From the NCBI GenBank assembly GCA_938014885.1, contig CALLQI010000022.1, positions 186,001 to 250,000 of the forward strand: 64,000 nt of DNA. The letters run 5' to 3'. A model generated the notes under the pieces. The model worked only from the letters and a program-made list of their open reading frames with translations, made no database searches and was not told the DNA's origin. The translations under genes and the position numbers were made by a program. Positions 1 to 9,039 of this stretch are shown here, piece by piece. Numbering within the stretch: position 1 is the stretch's first letter; each line of letters starts with the position of its first letter. This DNA is from an uncultured bacterium (lineage in GTDB: Bacteria > Planctomycetota > UBA8742 > UBA2392).

Positions 1-2
1 TG

Positions 3-1979
3 CTCAAGGGTGGCGTGGAGCAGGTCTGCTTCGTGGAGCAGCTCACGCCCTGGCGGCACGTCACGAACACGGCCATCGACGGCGCTTCCGTGCGTGTAGC
101 GCGCGTCCAGTTCATGCACACCCCGGCGGTCACGTTTCCCAACAGTGAAGACGTCACCATTGAGTGGGGCGTCACGGCGCGTACCCAGAACCTGCCGTCG
201 CTGACCAACCCGCGCAACGGCTGGCACCAGGTCACGACCGCGCCCTGGATCGCTGCCGACAACGTGTTTGAGCCCGACGTGTACGCCGTGCTGCCCAAGT
301 CGATGCTCGCCGCCGGCGCCATCAGTGCCCGCCGCATGGACCCGCTGGATGCAGGCGTGCCCGCCACCCGCGAAGATCCCGCCACCACGGACGCCATTGC
401 AAGTTGGCCCGGCTACACCGAACGCGACCACGCCCAGCACAACTTCTTCTATTCGCTGATCAACGAGGATGACCCGGGCGTCAGCGCCGGCAACCAGTGC
501 CCGTTCAAGACCGACTTCGAGCCCTGGCTTTATGACCGCGGCGCGGCCATGTTCGCGCTGTATCTGCGCAGCGGCAACTTCAAGCACCTGCGTGAGGCCG
601 TTCGCAACACGCTCTTCTACAAGGGCAAGTTGTACCCCGACACGACCACGCCCGCGTCCAGCATCGGCGGCTTCAGCCTGAAAGACCCAAACCCGGCGTC
701 AGGTGTAGACAGCAAGTACAGCTACAACGAATGCCTGGCCTATCACTATTGGCTGACCGGCGACAATGACGTGTACGCCGCAATCGACTGGGTGGTGGCG
801 TGCCAGCAGGCCAACGCGCCCAACAGCCGCTGGGCACCGGCGCAGGGCTTCTGGACCGAGCGCAGCGTGGCCTTCAAGCTGCTCGCAAACGTCGTGCAGT
901 ACGAAGTGAAGGGCGACACGGCCGCACGCACCCGAATTATCACCCAGACCGATGACCTGATCTGGCACCAGGACGGCGCCAGCGGAACGTCGCCCGCAAT
1001 CCCGAGCACGGGGCGCATCGATGGCGGCCTGTATCACTACGGCTCGCAGCACGGCGACGGCACCGCGAGCGCATTCCTGGCCTCAAGCTGGATGAGCGTG
1101 CTGTTGCAGGACGCGATGATCCGCGCATACGCCTTCATGGAAGATGCCGATGTGGCCGCGTTCATCCGGCGCATGGGCAATTTCCTGCGCGTGGCCTGCA
1201 AGAGCGACACCGGCCACCAGTACGGCGGCGGCGCGCTGTACTACGTCGATTACATGATGCGATACGACGGCGTAAGCGACGTGCGCAGCACCGGCGAAGA
1301 GGAACACAGCCTGGAAGTCGCGGCCGCGCTGGCCTGGAGCTGGTACTTCAGCGAACTGACGGGCGTGCCCGACGCCAGCATGAAGACCATGGCGGACAAT
1401 TGCTACGACGCATACGACCTGGGCGTGAACTACTGGATACGCCCGGCGGGCCCCGCCAGCGGGCTCACGGCCTATCGCATCACACCCTGGCGCAAGTACG
1501 GCTGGGAGCACCGGCCCTCCGGCAGCCTGTCGTGGCTGATGAACCAGACCGGCGGCACCGGCACGGCTGCGCCCGCAATCACCAGCAGCGCGGTGACAAG
1601 CGCGACCGAAGGCGTGTTTTACAGCTACACCGTGACCACCACAGGCGCGCCAACGCCAACCATAAGCGTCGCCGGTGAGCCCGCATGGCTGACTCTGACG
1701 GGCAACACACTAAGCGGCACTCCGGCCACAGCGGACGTCGGCACCACCGGCAACATCACCGTAACGGCCAGCAACGGAATAGGCACCCCGGCCACACAGG
1801 TCTTCACGATCACCGTGCAGGCAGCAGGCGGGGGTGGTGGAGGTGGTGGCGGTGGAAGCGGAGGCGGAAGCAGCAGTGGCGGAGGCGGAGGCTGTGTCAC
1901 GAGCCCGTTTGCAGCGCTCGCCCCGTTTGCGCTGTTGGGGCTGGTGATGCTTCGCCGCAATCGTCGTACCCAAGCCTGA
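3..1979 (+). CDS. Secreted alpha/alpha-toroid-like protein with Ig-like domain and C-terminal anchor (5' partial)
   Basis: The reading frame is open to the left edge, so the true start lies upstream. The GTG at 15 is only the first possible start inside the window. The first ~480 residues are rich in aromatic residues and in paired helices such as YDRGAAMFALYLRSGNF and ECLAYHYWLTGD. This resembles six-hairpin glycoside hydrolases or polysaccharide lyases, but I see no diagnostic catalytic motif. Residues ~515-597 are a putative Ig (He_PIG) domain, recognisable by LSGTPATADVGT and ITVTASNG. A long Gly/Ser linker (~600-626) leads to one Cys (~627), a hydrophobic segment (FAALAPFALLGLVML) and RRNRR. 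That tail is a C-terminal sorting or anchoring signal similar in layout to MYXO-CTERM/GlyGly-CTERM types. The adjacent GH44 lipoprotein and sigma/anti-sigma pair support a role in extracellular glycan use. The enzyme activity is unproven. Confidence 0.7.
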   Translation, partial: LKGGVEQVCFVEQLTPWRHVTNTAIDGASVRVARVQFMHTPAVTFPNSEDVTIEWGVTARTQNLPSLTNPRNGWHQVTTAPWIAADNVFEPDVYAVLPKSMLAAGAISARRMDPLDAGVPATREDPATTDAIASWPGYTERDHAQHNFFYSLINEDDPGVSAGNQCPFKTDFEPWLYDRGAAMFALYLRSGNFKHLREAVRNTLFYKGKLYPDTTTPASSIGGFSLKDPNPASGVDSKYSYNECLAYHYWLTGDNDVYAAIDWVVACQQANAPNSRWAPAQGFWTERSVAFKLLANVVQYEVKGDTAARTRIITQTDDLIWHQDGASGTSPAIPSTGRIDGGLYHYGSQHGDGTASAFLASSWMSVLLQDAMIRAYAFMEDADVAAFIRRMGNFLRVACKSDTGHQYGGGALYYVDYMMRYDGVSDVRSTGEEEHSLEVAAALAWSWYFSELTGVPDASMKTMADNCYDAYDLGVNYWIRPAGPASGLTAYRITPWRKYGWEHRPSGSLSWLMNQTGGTGTAAPAITSSAVTSATEGVFYSYTVTTTGAPTPTISVAGEPAWLTLTGNTLSGTPATADVGTTGNITVTASNGIGTPATQVFTITVQAAGGGGGGGGGGSGGGSSSGGGGGCVTSPFAALAPFALLGLVMLRRNRRTQA

Positions 1980-1995
1980 AAGCTCTGCATCTGGG

Positions 1996-2160
1996 AACGC
2001 GCGGGACGCGCGTGCCACTTTGGATTTGCCCGCGATGCTCATCGCAATGTCACAGCCCATCGCGTAAGCGATGGAGGACCCTGAACTCGCCTTCGACCGT
2101 TGGTCCAGACCCCACCACCGCTTACGCGGCGGGCTGTGATCCCCGTGTTGCGGGCATCCG
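1996..2160. repeat. Intergenic palindromic repeat, copy R1
   Basis: This fills most of the 312-bp gap between the first gene and the sigma factor. The outer arms CACAGCCC (2051-2058) and GGGCTGTG (2131-2138) enclose two nested hairpins. The first is CCATCGC-GTAA-GCGATGG (2057-2074) and the second is CCACCGC-TTAC-GCGGCGG (2115-2132, one mismatch). A 40-nt spacer separates them. A diverged inverted copy lies at 15546-15702. The flank GCGCGGGACGCGCG (from 2003) is also shared with that copy. A further hairpin, GCCGTGGCCG/CGGCCACGGC, sits nearby at about 2183-2205. Confidence 0.7.
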
Positions 2161-2291
2161 GCTCGCAGGTACTTTCGACAGCGCCGTGGCCGTGACGGCC
2201 ACGGCGGATGCCGGCCGGAGGCCAGCGCTCCCGTACGGGATTTTCTGTAACATTCCGGGGTCCTGTTCACTTCTGCATTGTGAAGGCCCTG

Positions 2292-2786
2292 ATGACCCGG
2301 CCTGTTGATGTCGCAAGCCTCGTGGACGCGCACCATGCCGCGCTATGGCGGTATCTGCGCTATCTCGGGGCCGACCGCTCACTGGCCGATGACCTGGTGC
2401 AGGAGACATTCGTGCAACTGATGCAGGACCAGCCTCAGCAGCGAAGCCCCCGCGAAACCGCGGGGTGGCTGCGCACGGTGGCCCGCAATCGGTTCCTGAT
2501 GCAACTGCGCCGCGAGCGCCGCCAGGTCCCGTTCGATCTCGATGCCGCCGACGCCGCCTGGGAAGCCAGCGACGCCGACCACACTGAAGTGCGCCACGCC
2601 GCCCTGCGCGAGTGTTTGCAGACGCTGCAAGGCAAGGCACGTGAAGTAGTCATGCTTCGCTATGAGCAGCAACTTTCCGGCGAAGAAATCGCCAAGCGTC
2701 TTGGCATCAGCCACGCCAACGTGCGCGTGCTGCTGCACCGGGTGCGCGAAAGCCTGCGCCAGTGCGTGGAGAAGCGTCTGTCATGA
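2292..2786 (+). CDS. RNA polymerase ECF-type sigma-70 factor
   Basis: This is a 164-residue ECF sigma factor with only regions 2 and 4. Region 2 (~10-75) contains ADDLVQETFVQL and the helix GWLRTVARNRFL. Region 4 (~110-160) contains the helix-turn-helix GEEIAKRLGISHANVRVLLHRV, which binds the -35 element. ATG at 2292 is the likely start; a GTG at 2280 is possible. The stop overlaps the start of the next gene by four bases (ATGA), so the pair is translationally coupled. That gene is a membrane FecR-like protein, which fits an anti-sigma partner. The likely regulon is the neighbouring glycan genes, by inference from position. Confidence 0.92.
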   Translation: MTRPVDVASLVDAHHAALWRYLRYLGADRSLADDLVQETFVQLMQDQPQQRSPRETAGWLRTVARNRFLMQLRRERRQVPFDLDAADAAWEASDADHTEVRHAALRECLQTLQGKAREVVMLRYEQQLSGEEIAKRLGISHANVRVLLHRVRESLRQCVEKRLS

Positions 2787-4252
2787 CCGAGCCTCTCGAC
2801 AACCCGCACGACCGCCTGCTGGATCGCGACCTGCGCGAAGTGCTGGGTGGCGATGCGCCCGACCCAGCATTGCGCGATCGCGTGCTGCGGGCCGCACAAG
2901 GCAAGCGTCACAGCGGGCGCCTGCTGCCGATGCCGCGCAAGCGCAGCTCGTGGGGAGCCATGATCGCCGCAGCAGCGGCCATCGCGCTTGCGCTGGGCGT
3001 GTTCGCCTATGCGGCCACGCAGCTCAATCAGCAGGCGCCCGGGACAGCCCCGGCCACAACACCAAGCCAACCGGCACCCTCGGCGACCGCCGCAGAGGGC
3101 AACCGGCCGCAGAAGGCGCCGCAGAAAGCACCACAAGATCAGCCTAAGAACCAGCAGGATGACACACCGCCTGCCCCGCAGCGCGATCCCGATCAACCCG
3201 CGCCCGCGCAGCCCGAGCCCGCGGCACCGCAGCCCGGCCCCTCGCCCGAACCCTCAGCGCCAGAGCCCGCGCCCGAGCCGCCGCGCAGCGACGTAGAGAG
3301 CCCCGAACCCGGGCCTGAGACCGAGCCCCGCACCGCACCGGCGCCGGACTCGCCTCGTGAACGCCGAGTCGTCGCCACGGTTAGCGCTGACGCCAAACTC
3401 AAGTTCCGCGCCGATGGCACAAGCAAGTGGCAGTCGCTGGAAGGCACCGAGATTGAGGCCGGCTGGCAGGTGCAGGCCGCGCGCGCCACGGACTTTACGC
3501 TGTCTTCAGGCGCGCAGTTGCGGCTTGATGGCGAACTCGAGTGGGGCGCGCATCTGAAGCTCACCTCGCGCGGTACCAAACTCTACATCGACAACCTCGG
3601 CTCCGAGGCCGTGACGATCAGTGCCGACATGGGCGACTGCCTCGTGACCGGCGCGGTCTACATTGAGCTGGCCTCCACGGCGCTTGAGCTCTCCATCCTG
3701 CACGGTTCGGTGACGTGCGGGTCGGAGAAGCTGGCTGCGGGCGAGTTCGCGAAGCTTGCTGCCAAAGGCCTTAGTGGCCGCCGCGCGCTGAAAGATGCTG
3801 AGCGCGCGCCCGCCCTGCTGCGCGGCATGCCGCCGCGGGTGCTGCTTGATCGCGAGTTCCATGATGGCGAGAAGCTGTTCGCGGGCACGCTGCGCGACGG
3901 CCTGGCCTTCTGTGAAGGCGAAAACAGTTTGGTCGAGTTCAGCGGCAACGAGCTGCTCGTGCTGCCCGGCGCGCAACTGCGGCTGCGGTTCCGTGTCACA
4001 GGCGGCAAAGCGCTTTACGTACAGATCATCGACAGCTACGGCAACAAGCAGTTCGGCCTGTGGAAGCCTGTGGCCGCACAGGGCGAATGGACTGAGTGGG
4101 AGATCGCGCTGTCGGAGCTTCAGGGCGACGGCAACCGTGGCGTCGCGCCGCCCGCTGAAGGCGACGTGATTCGCTCGGTGAAGATCTACGTGCAGGACGG
4201 CGCCGATGCGCGCCTTGAACTGGACCGCGTCACCATCGTGCGCGTGCAATAA
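2783..4252 (+). CDS. Membrane-bound FecR-like anti-sigma factor
   Basis: This 489-residue protein starts at ATG 2783, overlapping the sigma factor stop by four bases. A cytoplasmic N-terminal ~55 residues (LREVLGGDAPDPALRDRVLRAA) could bind the sigma factor. One transmembrane helix follows at ~58-78 (MIAAAAAIALALGVFAYAA). A very Pro-rich spacer (~82-190) could span the envelope. The distal part (~195-330) has FecR-type beta repeats (TDFTLSSGAQLRL, LSILHGSVTCG). The C-terminal ~120 residues resemble a carbohydrate-binding beta-sandwich (QIIDSYGNKQFGLWKPV). The layout fits an anti-sigma factor that senses an extracytoplasmic ligand, perhaps a glycan. No classic zinc anti-sigma motif is visible. 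The GH44 gene starts 9 bp downstream. Confidence 0.75.
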   Translation: MTEPLDNPHDRLLDRDLREVLGGDAPDPALRDRVLRAAQGKRHSGRLLPMPRKRSSWGAMIAAAAAIALALGVFAYAATQLNQQAPGTAPATTPSQPAPSATAAEGNRPQKAPQKAPQDQPKNQQDDTPPAPQRDPDQPAPAQPEPAAPQPGPSPEPSAPEPAPEPPRSDVESPEPGPETEPRTAPAPDSPRERRVVATVSADAKLKFRADGTSKWQSLEGTEIEAGWQVQAARATDFTLSSGAQLRLDGELEWGAHLKLTSRGTKLYIDNLGSEAVTISADMGDCLVTGAVYIELASTALELSILHGSVTCGSEKLAAGEFAKLAAKGLSGRRALKDAERAPALLRGMPPRVLLDREFHDGEKLFAGTLRDGLAFCEGENSLVEFSGNELLVLPGAQLRLRFRVTGGKALYVQIIDSYGNKQFGLWKPVAAQGEWTEWEIALSELQGDGNRGVAPPAEGDVIRSVKIYVQDGADARLELDRVTIVRVQ

Positions 4253-4261
4253 GGGGATGCC

Positions 4262-6292
4262 ATGCGAAAGCTTTCGTTATGCGTGATCGGGCTGGCTTTG
4301 CTTGCGGCTTGCGGCAATGGTGGTGACGACGGACCCAGCGGCGTTCCCAGTGATGGTTACCTTGTGCCCGACATTGTGGTCGTCACGCAGCCTGTAGGCG
4401 GTTTGCCCGGCGGCGCCTTCACAACGCAGCCTGTAATCGAATTGCGGACTCCTGGCAGCGGCGCGCTACGCACCGCCGACAATGCCACGGTCGTCACAGC
4501 CAGCATCATCTACGGCACAGGGGCTGGCGGCGCCACGCTTGGCGGCACCACCAGTGTCACGGCTGTGGACGGTGTGGTGACCTTCACCGACCTTTCGATT
4601 GACATTGCCGGTGCCGGGTATCGGCTGCGTTTCACCGCTATCGGGGGGAATCCCGGCACGAGCAACGCATTCAACGTCGGCTTGACCGGCGGCACGCTGA
4701 TCACGCCCGGTACTCCACCCGCGAGCGACTACAGCTTCAACATTCACTCGCAGCAGGACGTCTCCCCGATCAGCCGCTGGATCTATGGCATGAACGGGAT
4801 TGATTGGGGCCAGCGGCCTCACAACCTGACGTTCGGGCGCTCGGGCGGGAACCGGCTTACGGCCTGGAACTGGGAGAACAACGCCAGCAACGCGGGCGAA
4901 GACTGGTTCAACCAGAACGACTGGCTGCTGGGCGACCCCACCGACCCCATTGCCTACACTGCCACCAGCATGATCAACGCGAACCGCGCCAACAACGCGG
5001 GTTCGCTGGTGACCGTACCTTGCATCGGTTACGTCGCCGCGGACCACGGCCACTACGGCGGCGCGTACCCGTCCGGCGACGTGAACCAGACCGCCAACTA
5101 CCTTACGGTGCGCTTCAAGCAGTCAGTCGCCAAGAAGGGCTCGGCCTTCACGCTCACACCCAGCACCACTGACGGCTTCGTGTACCAGGACGAGTTCGTG
5201 AACTTCATCGGCGCGACCTACCCGGGTTACGCGACCCACGCCACGCAACCGGTGTTCTACAGCCTCGACAACGAGCCCGACCTTTGGGCCAGCACCCACC
5301 CGCGCCTGCGCGGCGCGGCCACCGGCAGCAGCGGCACCGGCCCAACCTACGCCGAAATGCTGAACCGCACCCGCGACTACGCCGACGCAATCAAAGATGT
5401 CGAACCCAACGCGATCGTCTTCGGCCCCGTCAACTACGGCTGGCAGGGCATGGTGGATTTGCAGGGTGCTTCCGACGCCGCGACCCACGGCGACTTCCAC
5501 ACCTACTACCTGCAACAGTTGGCGGCCGCCGAGGCCATCTACAGTCATCGGCTGGTCGATGTGCTCGACATTCACTGGTACCCCGAGGCCGGGGCCAACA
5601 ACGCTGGCGGCACCTGGACGCGCATAACCGCCGACAACGCTGACCCGCTGGTGGCGGCTGCTCGAATGCAGGCCCCGCGCAGCCTGTGGGACACGACCTA
5701 CACCGAAGACAGCTGGGTCGCGCAATGGGGCACCAGCGGGCCGATCTACCTGCTGCCGCGCATCCAGGCCAAGATCAACGCGCATTACCCCAACACGCGC
5801 ATCGGCGTGACCGAGTACTACTACGGCGGCGGCGACCACATCAGCGGCGGTATCGCGCAGGCCGACGTGCTGGGCATCTTCGGGCGCGAAGGCGTGTTCG
5901 CGGCCAACCTGTGGCGGCTGGGCAGCGGCAACCACAACTTCATCTACGGCGCATTCGAAATGTTCCGCAACTATGACGCCAACAACGGCAGCTTCGGCAA
6001 CACCAGCATCCAGGCACTTTCAAGCAACAACGCCGACACCAGCGTGTACGCCAGCATCGACGCCGGCAACCCGGACCGCATGGTGATCGTGTGCATCAAC
6101 AAGACGAATCAGGCGCGCACGGCCGGCATCGCCATCACGCACTCCAGCGCCTTCAACATGGCCGAGGTCTACCAGCTCACCAGCAGCAACGGCTCTCCGG
6201 TACGTGTGGCCGACCTGAACATCACGCAGACCAACGCGTTCCAGTACACGATGCCGGCCTACAGCGTCACGACACTGGTGCTTACGCCCTAA
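4262..6292 (+). CDS. Lipoprotein glycoside hydrolase family 44 (endo-beta-glucanase/mannanase-like)
   Basis: This 676-residue protein has a lipoprotein signal peptide ending in the lipobox LLAAC, so it should be tethered to a membrane after export. A short beta-rich N-terminal domain (~30-145) precedes the GH44 TIM barrel. The barrel carries the family landmarks IYGMNGIDWG, SGGNRLTAWNWENNASNAG, DNEPDLW (acid/base Glu at ~338) and GVTEYYYGG (nucleophile Glu at ~518). GH44 enzymes cleave beta-1,4 glucans, xyloglucan or mannans with retention. It lies 9 bp after the FecR-like gene, so the ECF pair probably controls it. Its stop codon shares the four bases CTAA with the stop of the convergent gene. 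Confidence 0.88.
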   Translation: MRKLSLCVIGLALLAACGNGGDDGPSGVPSDGYLVPDIVVVTQPVGGLPGGAFTTQPVIELRTPGSGALRTADNATVVTASIIYGTGAGGATLGGTTSVTAVDGVVTFTDLSIDIAGAGYRLRFTAIGGNPGTSNAFNVGLTGGTLITPGTPPASDYSFNIHSQQDVSPISRWIYGMNGIDWGQRPHNLTFGRSGGNRLTAWNWENNASNAGEDWFNQNDWLLGDPTDPIAYTATSMINANRANNAGSLVTVPCIGYVAADHGHYGGAYPSGDVNQTANYLTVRFKQSVAKKGSAFTLTPSTTDGFVYQDEFVNFIGATYPGYATHATQPVFYSLDNEPDLWASTHPRLRGAATGSSGTGPTYAEMLNRTRDYADAIKDVEPNAIVFGPVNYGWQGMVDLQGASDAATHGDFHTYYLQQLAAAEAIYSHRLVDVLDIHWYPEAGANNAGGTWTRITADNADPLVAAARMQAPRSLWDTTYTEDSWVAQWGTSGPIYLLPRIQAKINAHYPNTRIGVTEYYYGGGDHISGGIAQADVLGIFGREGVFAANLWRLGSGNHNFIYGAFEMFRNYDANNGSFGNTSIQALSSNNADTSVYASIDAGNPDRMVIVCINKTNQARTAGIAITHSSAFNMAEVYQLTSSNGSPVRVADLNITQTNAFQYTMPAYSVTTLVLTP

Positions 6293-8934
6293 CGTACTGA
6301 TGCGGCGAACCGCTTGCGGCGCACTTGCAGCAGCACTAGCTGTCCGAAGGCGAATGCCAGCACCACGGCAAACCACCCGCTGCCGGTGCTGTGCAGCACC
6401 GCGCAGCCTGAGCCGCTGTCGCTGCCGCCGCCTCCCCCACCGCCTCCGCCGCCTGTTGAGGGCAGCGCGCCCTGGTTGATCCAGTCGCGGATCAATGCCT
6501 GGTCGGTCAGCGGCATCACGCCGCCGACGCGCATTCGCACGCCGACCTGCGGCTGCGCTGCGTTCACTTTCTCGAACAGGTAGCTTTGCATCGCGTCGAA
6601 AGGCTGCACCAGCATCATGCCCGTGACCTGCGTGCTGGGCACGTTCACGAGGTTGGCCCAGCTGCCCGCACCCAGCAGTGCCAGCCCCGCGCTGCCGCCC
6701 ATGGCGTTGTGGCAACCGCCGCACTGGGCGTCAAAGATCGGCTGGATCTGCGTGGCGTAATCGACGTTGGGTGTAACCGGAATTCCCGTCAGGTCGTCGC
6801 GGCCGCTGCCGCCCGCGAACACGCCCAGCACCACGTCGCGCCGGGAAGCACTGCCTATGGCCACGGATTGCGTGAACACCTGCGACAGGTAGGTGCCCGC
6901 GCCGGTGTCCGCGACCACATCAAAGTGAAAATCAACGCCGCCGTCGCCGGTCCCGATCGGGATGTAGTACCAACCCAGCGCGTCCGTCGTCACGCGATGC
7001 AGCACGCCGCTGGCAGGAATGCCGCTGGCGGGCAGGTAATCGCGCCCACCGGAAAACGCGTACAGGCTCGCGGGCGAAACCCGCGCCACGCCGAGGTCCA
7101 CGGTGGCCGGAACTCCGCCCGTCGTCTCGACCAGCCCGTAGATGGCCGTGTCGGAGACCCGGAAGGTCAGGCTTTGGCTGTGCGTCGTCGCCGCGCTTGC
7201 CACCGCAAAGCCGATGTACTGCGCGGCCACACCGTCGGCCATGGGTTCACCAGCGCTGACTACGACGCCGCTGCCGGTGATCTGCACGTTCACCACACTG
7301 TTGATGGTGCCGCCGGCCGCAATCGCAATGCCGTTGCCGCCCGCACCAAGTCCGCCGCTGAAGGCCAGCGGCGTGACGCCGTCGTCCTGGTACAGCCGCA
7401 ACTCGGTGGCGACGGTGAGCCCGGCCCCGGTGCGGCCGTCGAGCACTTGACCCGTCAAAATCAGCGCCGTGGCCTGGTACACCGTAACCGTCGTGGTCTC
7501 GGTGTCCTGCAGGCCTGTGTTGTCCTGCACGGTCAGTGTCACCGTGAATACGCCGGGTGTGCTGTACAGGTGCGTCGGGTTGGTTGCGGTGCTGGTGGTG
7601 CCGTCGCCGAAGTTCCAGTTCCGGGTGGCGATGGTGCCGTCGGCGTCGGTGCTGGTGTCGGTGAACTGCACGTTCAGCGGCGCGTTGCCGGTGGCGGGCG
7701 TAGGATTGGTGGTGAACGAGGCCACCGGCGGGATGCCGCCGACGCGCCGGATGCGCCCCACGTTGTACCAGCCACCGGTGCTGGCATCGCCGCCGGATTG
7801 CGTGAAGTACAGGTGGCCGTCGGGGCCAAAGCGCAGGTCCGTGGCGTACAGGCCGGTCACGAAGCGATTGCCGCCGTCGGCCGCAATCGGCGTCAGGGTG
7901 TCGAGATTGGTGCCGGTCACACGCCAGCGCCGGATGCTGCCGCTGCCCGCAAGCCAGTTGCTGCACACCATCACGTGGCTGCCGGGAAACGCCGGGTCCG
8001 CAAACACGCCGCCTGCCGCGAGGTCAATGCCGAGGCTGCTGGCCTGGTCGCGCGCCATCACCGTCACGTCGTTGCCGCTGGCGTTGGCGGGCGCAAAGAA
8101 CAGGCTTGAGTCGCCGGCGTTGAACTGGGTCCAGTCCCAGTGGCCATCGCTGCCCATTTCGGCGCGGCCGATGCGGTCCTGCTGGTTCGTGGTCATGTTC
8201 TGCGGGCCGCCGTTTTCGCTGAAGTACAGCGCGTTGGTTTGCGGCACCTGCGGGTGAAACGCGATCCGGAACGGGTTGCGGAAGCCCACCGCCCACACCC
8301 GGCTGCGCACGTCGGTGAGGCTGCCGGTGTAGTACGGGTTGGTCGCGAGGCCTTCACCGTTGGCCTTGTTCACGCGCAGCAGCTTGCCGGCATAGAAGTC
8401 GGGGTTGCGGGCGTTGCCGATGTCGCCGTCGTCGCCGAGCGCGATGTAGATGTAGTTGGGCTCAGACGGATGAAACTCAATGTCGCCCGCGTTGTGGTAG
8501 GGCGCGCTGCGCGGCAGTCCCGGCAGCAGAATCGTCTGCCCGCCGCTGACGACGTTATACGTCGCGTCGGCCGTCAGCCGCACCAGGCGCTGGTCCGTGG
8601 CCGTGGTGTAAAACAGGTACATGTAGCGGTTGGTGGCGAAGTCAGGGTCAAGGCGCATGCCCAGCAGGCCGCACTCGGCGGTGTTGTTCACGAAGCCGGT
8701 AAGGTCGGCGAACTCAGTGGGCGCGTTAAATCCGCCTGAACCATTGGGCTGCATCACCAGCACGCGGCCGCGCTTCTCGGCCACGTACAGGCGGCCACCG
8801 GGGCCGAAGTCGAAGGCGATGGTGCCGTGGCCCGGGTTGGCGAGATAGTCGATCGTGAAGTTGGGGTCGGTGATAGTCTGGGCGTGAAGGGCCGCGCTCA
8901 TGGCAAGAAGTGCAGTCAGTGCAAGGCGTCGCAT
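6289..8934 (-). CDS. Secreted GSDH-type sugar dehydrogenase with PKD domain, heme motif and C-terminal anchor
   Basis: This 881-residue protein has a signal peptide (LTALLAMSAALHAQ) and a good ribosome site (GGGGGA) before ATG 8934. Residues ~25-405 form a glucose/sorbosone-dehydrogenase-like beta-propeller (LYVAEKRGRVLVMQ, ECGLLGMRLDPDF, WAVGFRNPFRIAF), a family that normally uses PQQ. A PKD domain follows at ~408-490 (ATRNWNFGDGT). A long beta-rich linker comes next, then a CGGCH c-type heme motif (~765) in a planctomycete-style cytochrome region ending LIRDWINQGALP. The tail is Gly-rich, then Cys, a hydrophobic helix and RRKR, as in the protein at the left edge. It is probably an envelope-bound oxidase feeding electrons to its own heme. 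The substrate is unknown. Confidence 0.85.
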   Translation of the reverse strand: MRRLALTALLAMSAALHAQTITDPNFTIDYLANPGHGTIAFDFGPGGRLYVAEKRGRVLVMQPNGSGGFNAPTEFADLTGFVNNTAECGLLGMRLDPDFATNRYMYLFYTTATDQRLVRLTADATYNVVSGGQTILLPGLPRSAPYHNAGDIEFHPSEPNYIYIALGDDGDIGNARNPDFYAGKLLRVNKANGEGLATNPYYTGSLTDVRSRVWAVGFRNPFRIAFHPQVPQTNALYFSENGGPQNMTTNQQDRIGRAEMGSDGHWDWTQFNAGDSSLFFAPANASGNDVTVMARDQASSLGIDLAAGGVFADPAFPGSHVMVCSNWLAGSGSIRRWRVTGTNLDTLTPIAADGGNRFVTGLYATDLRFGPDGHLYFTQSGGDASTGGWYNVGRIRRVGGIPPVASFTTNPTPATGNAPLNVQFTDTSTDADGTIATRNWNFGDGTTSTATNPTHLYSTPGVFTVTLTVQDNTGLQDTETTTVTVYQATALILTGQVLDGRTGAGLTVATELRLYQDDGVTPLAFSGGLGAGGNGIAIAAGGTINSVVNVQITGSGVVVSAGEPMADGVAAQYIGFAVASAATTHSQSLTFRVSDTAIYGLVETTGGVPATVDLGVARVSPASLYAFSGGRDYLPASGIPASGVLHRVTTDALGWYYIPIGTGDGGVDFHFDVVADTGAGTYLSQVFTQSVAIGSASRRDVVLGVFAGGSGRDDLTGIPVTPNVDYATQIQPIFDAQCGGCHNAMGGSAGLALLGAGSWANLVNVPSTQVTGMMLVQPFDAMQSYLFEKVNAAQPQVGVRMRVGGVMPLTDQALIRDWINQGALPSTGGGGGGGGGGSDSGSGCAVLHSTGSGWFAVVLAFAFGQLVLLQVRRKRFAASVR

Positions 8935-9039
8935 GGTGATCCCCCTTGGTGTGCAGTTGCCTGAATGCGCCTTGCGTTCGTGGTGGTCCAGATTTTTCCG
9001 GGGCTGTCACGGGCCGCCAGACGACCTATAGAGGACCCC

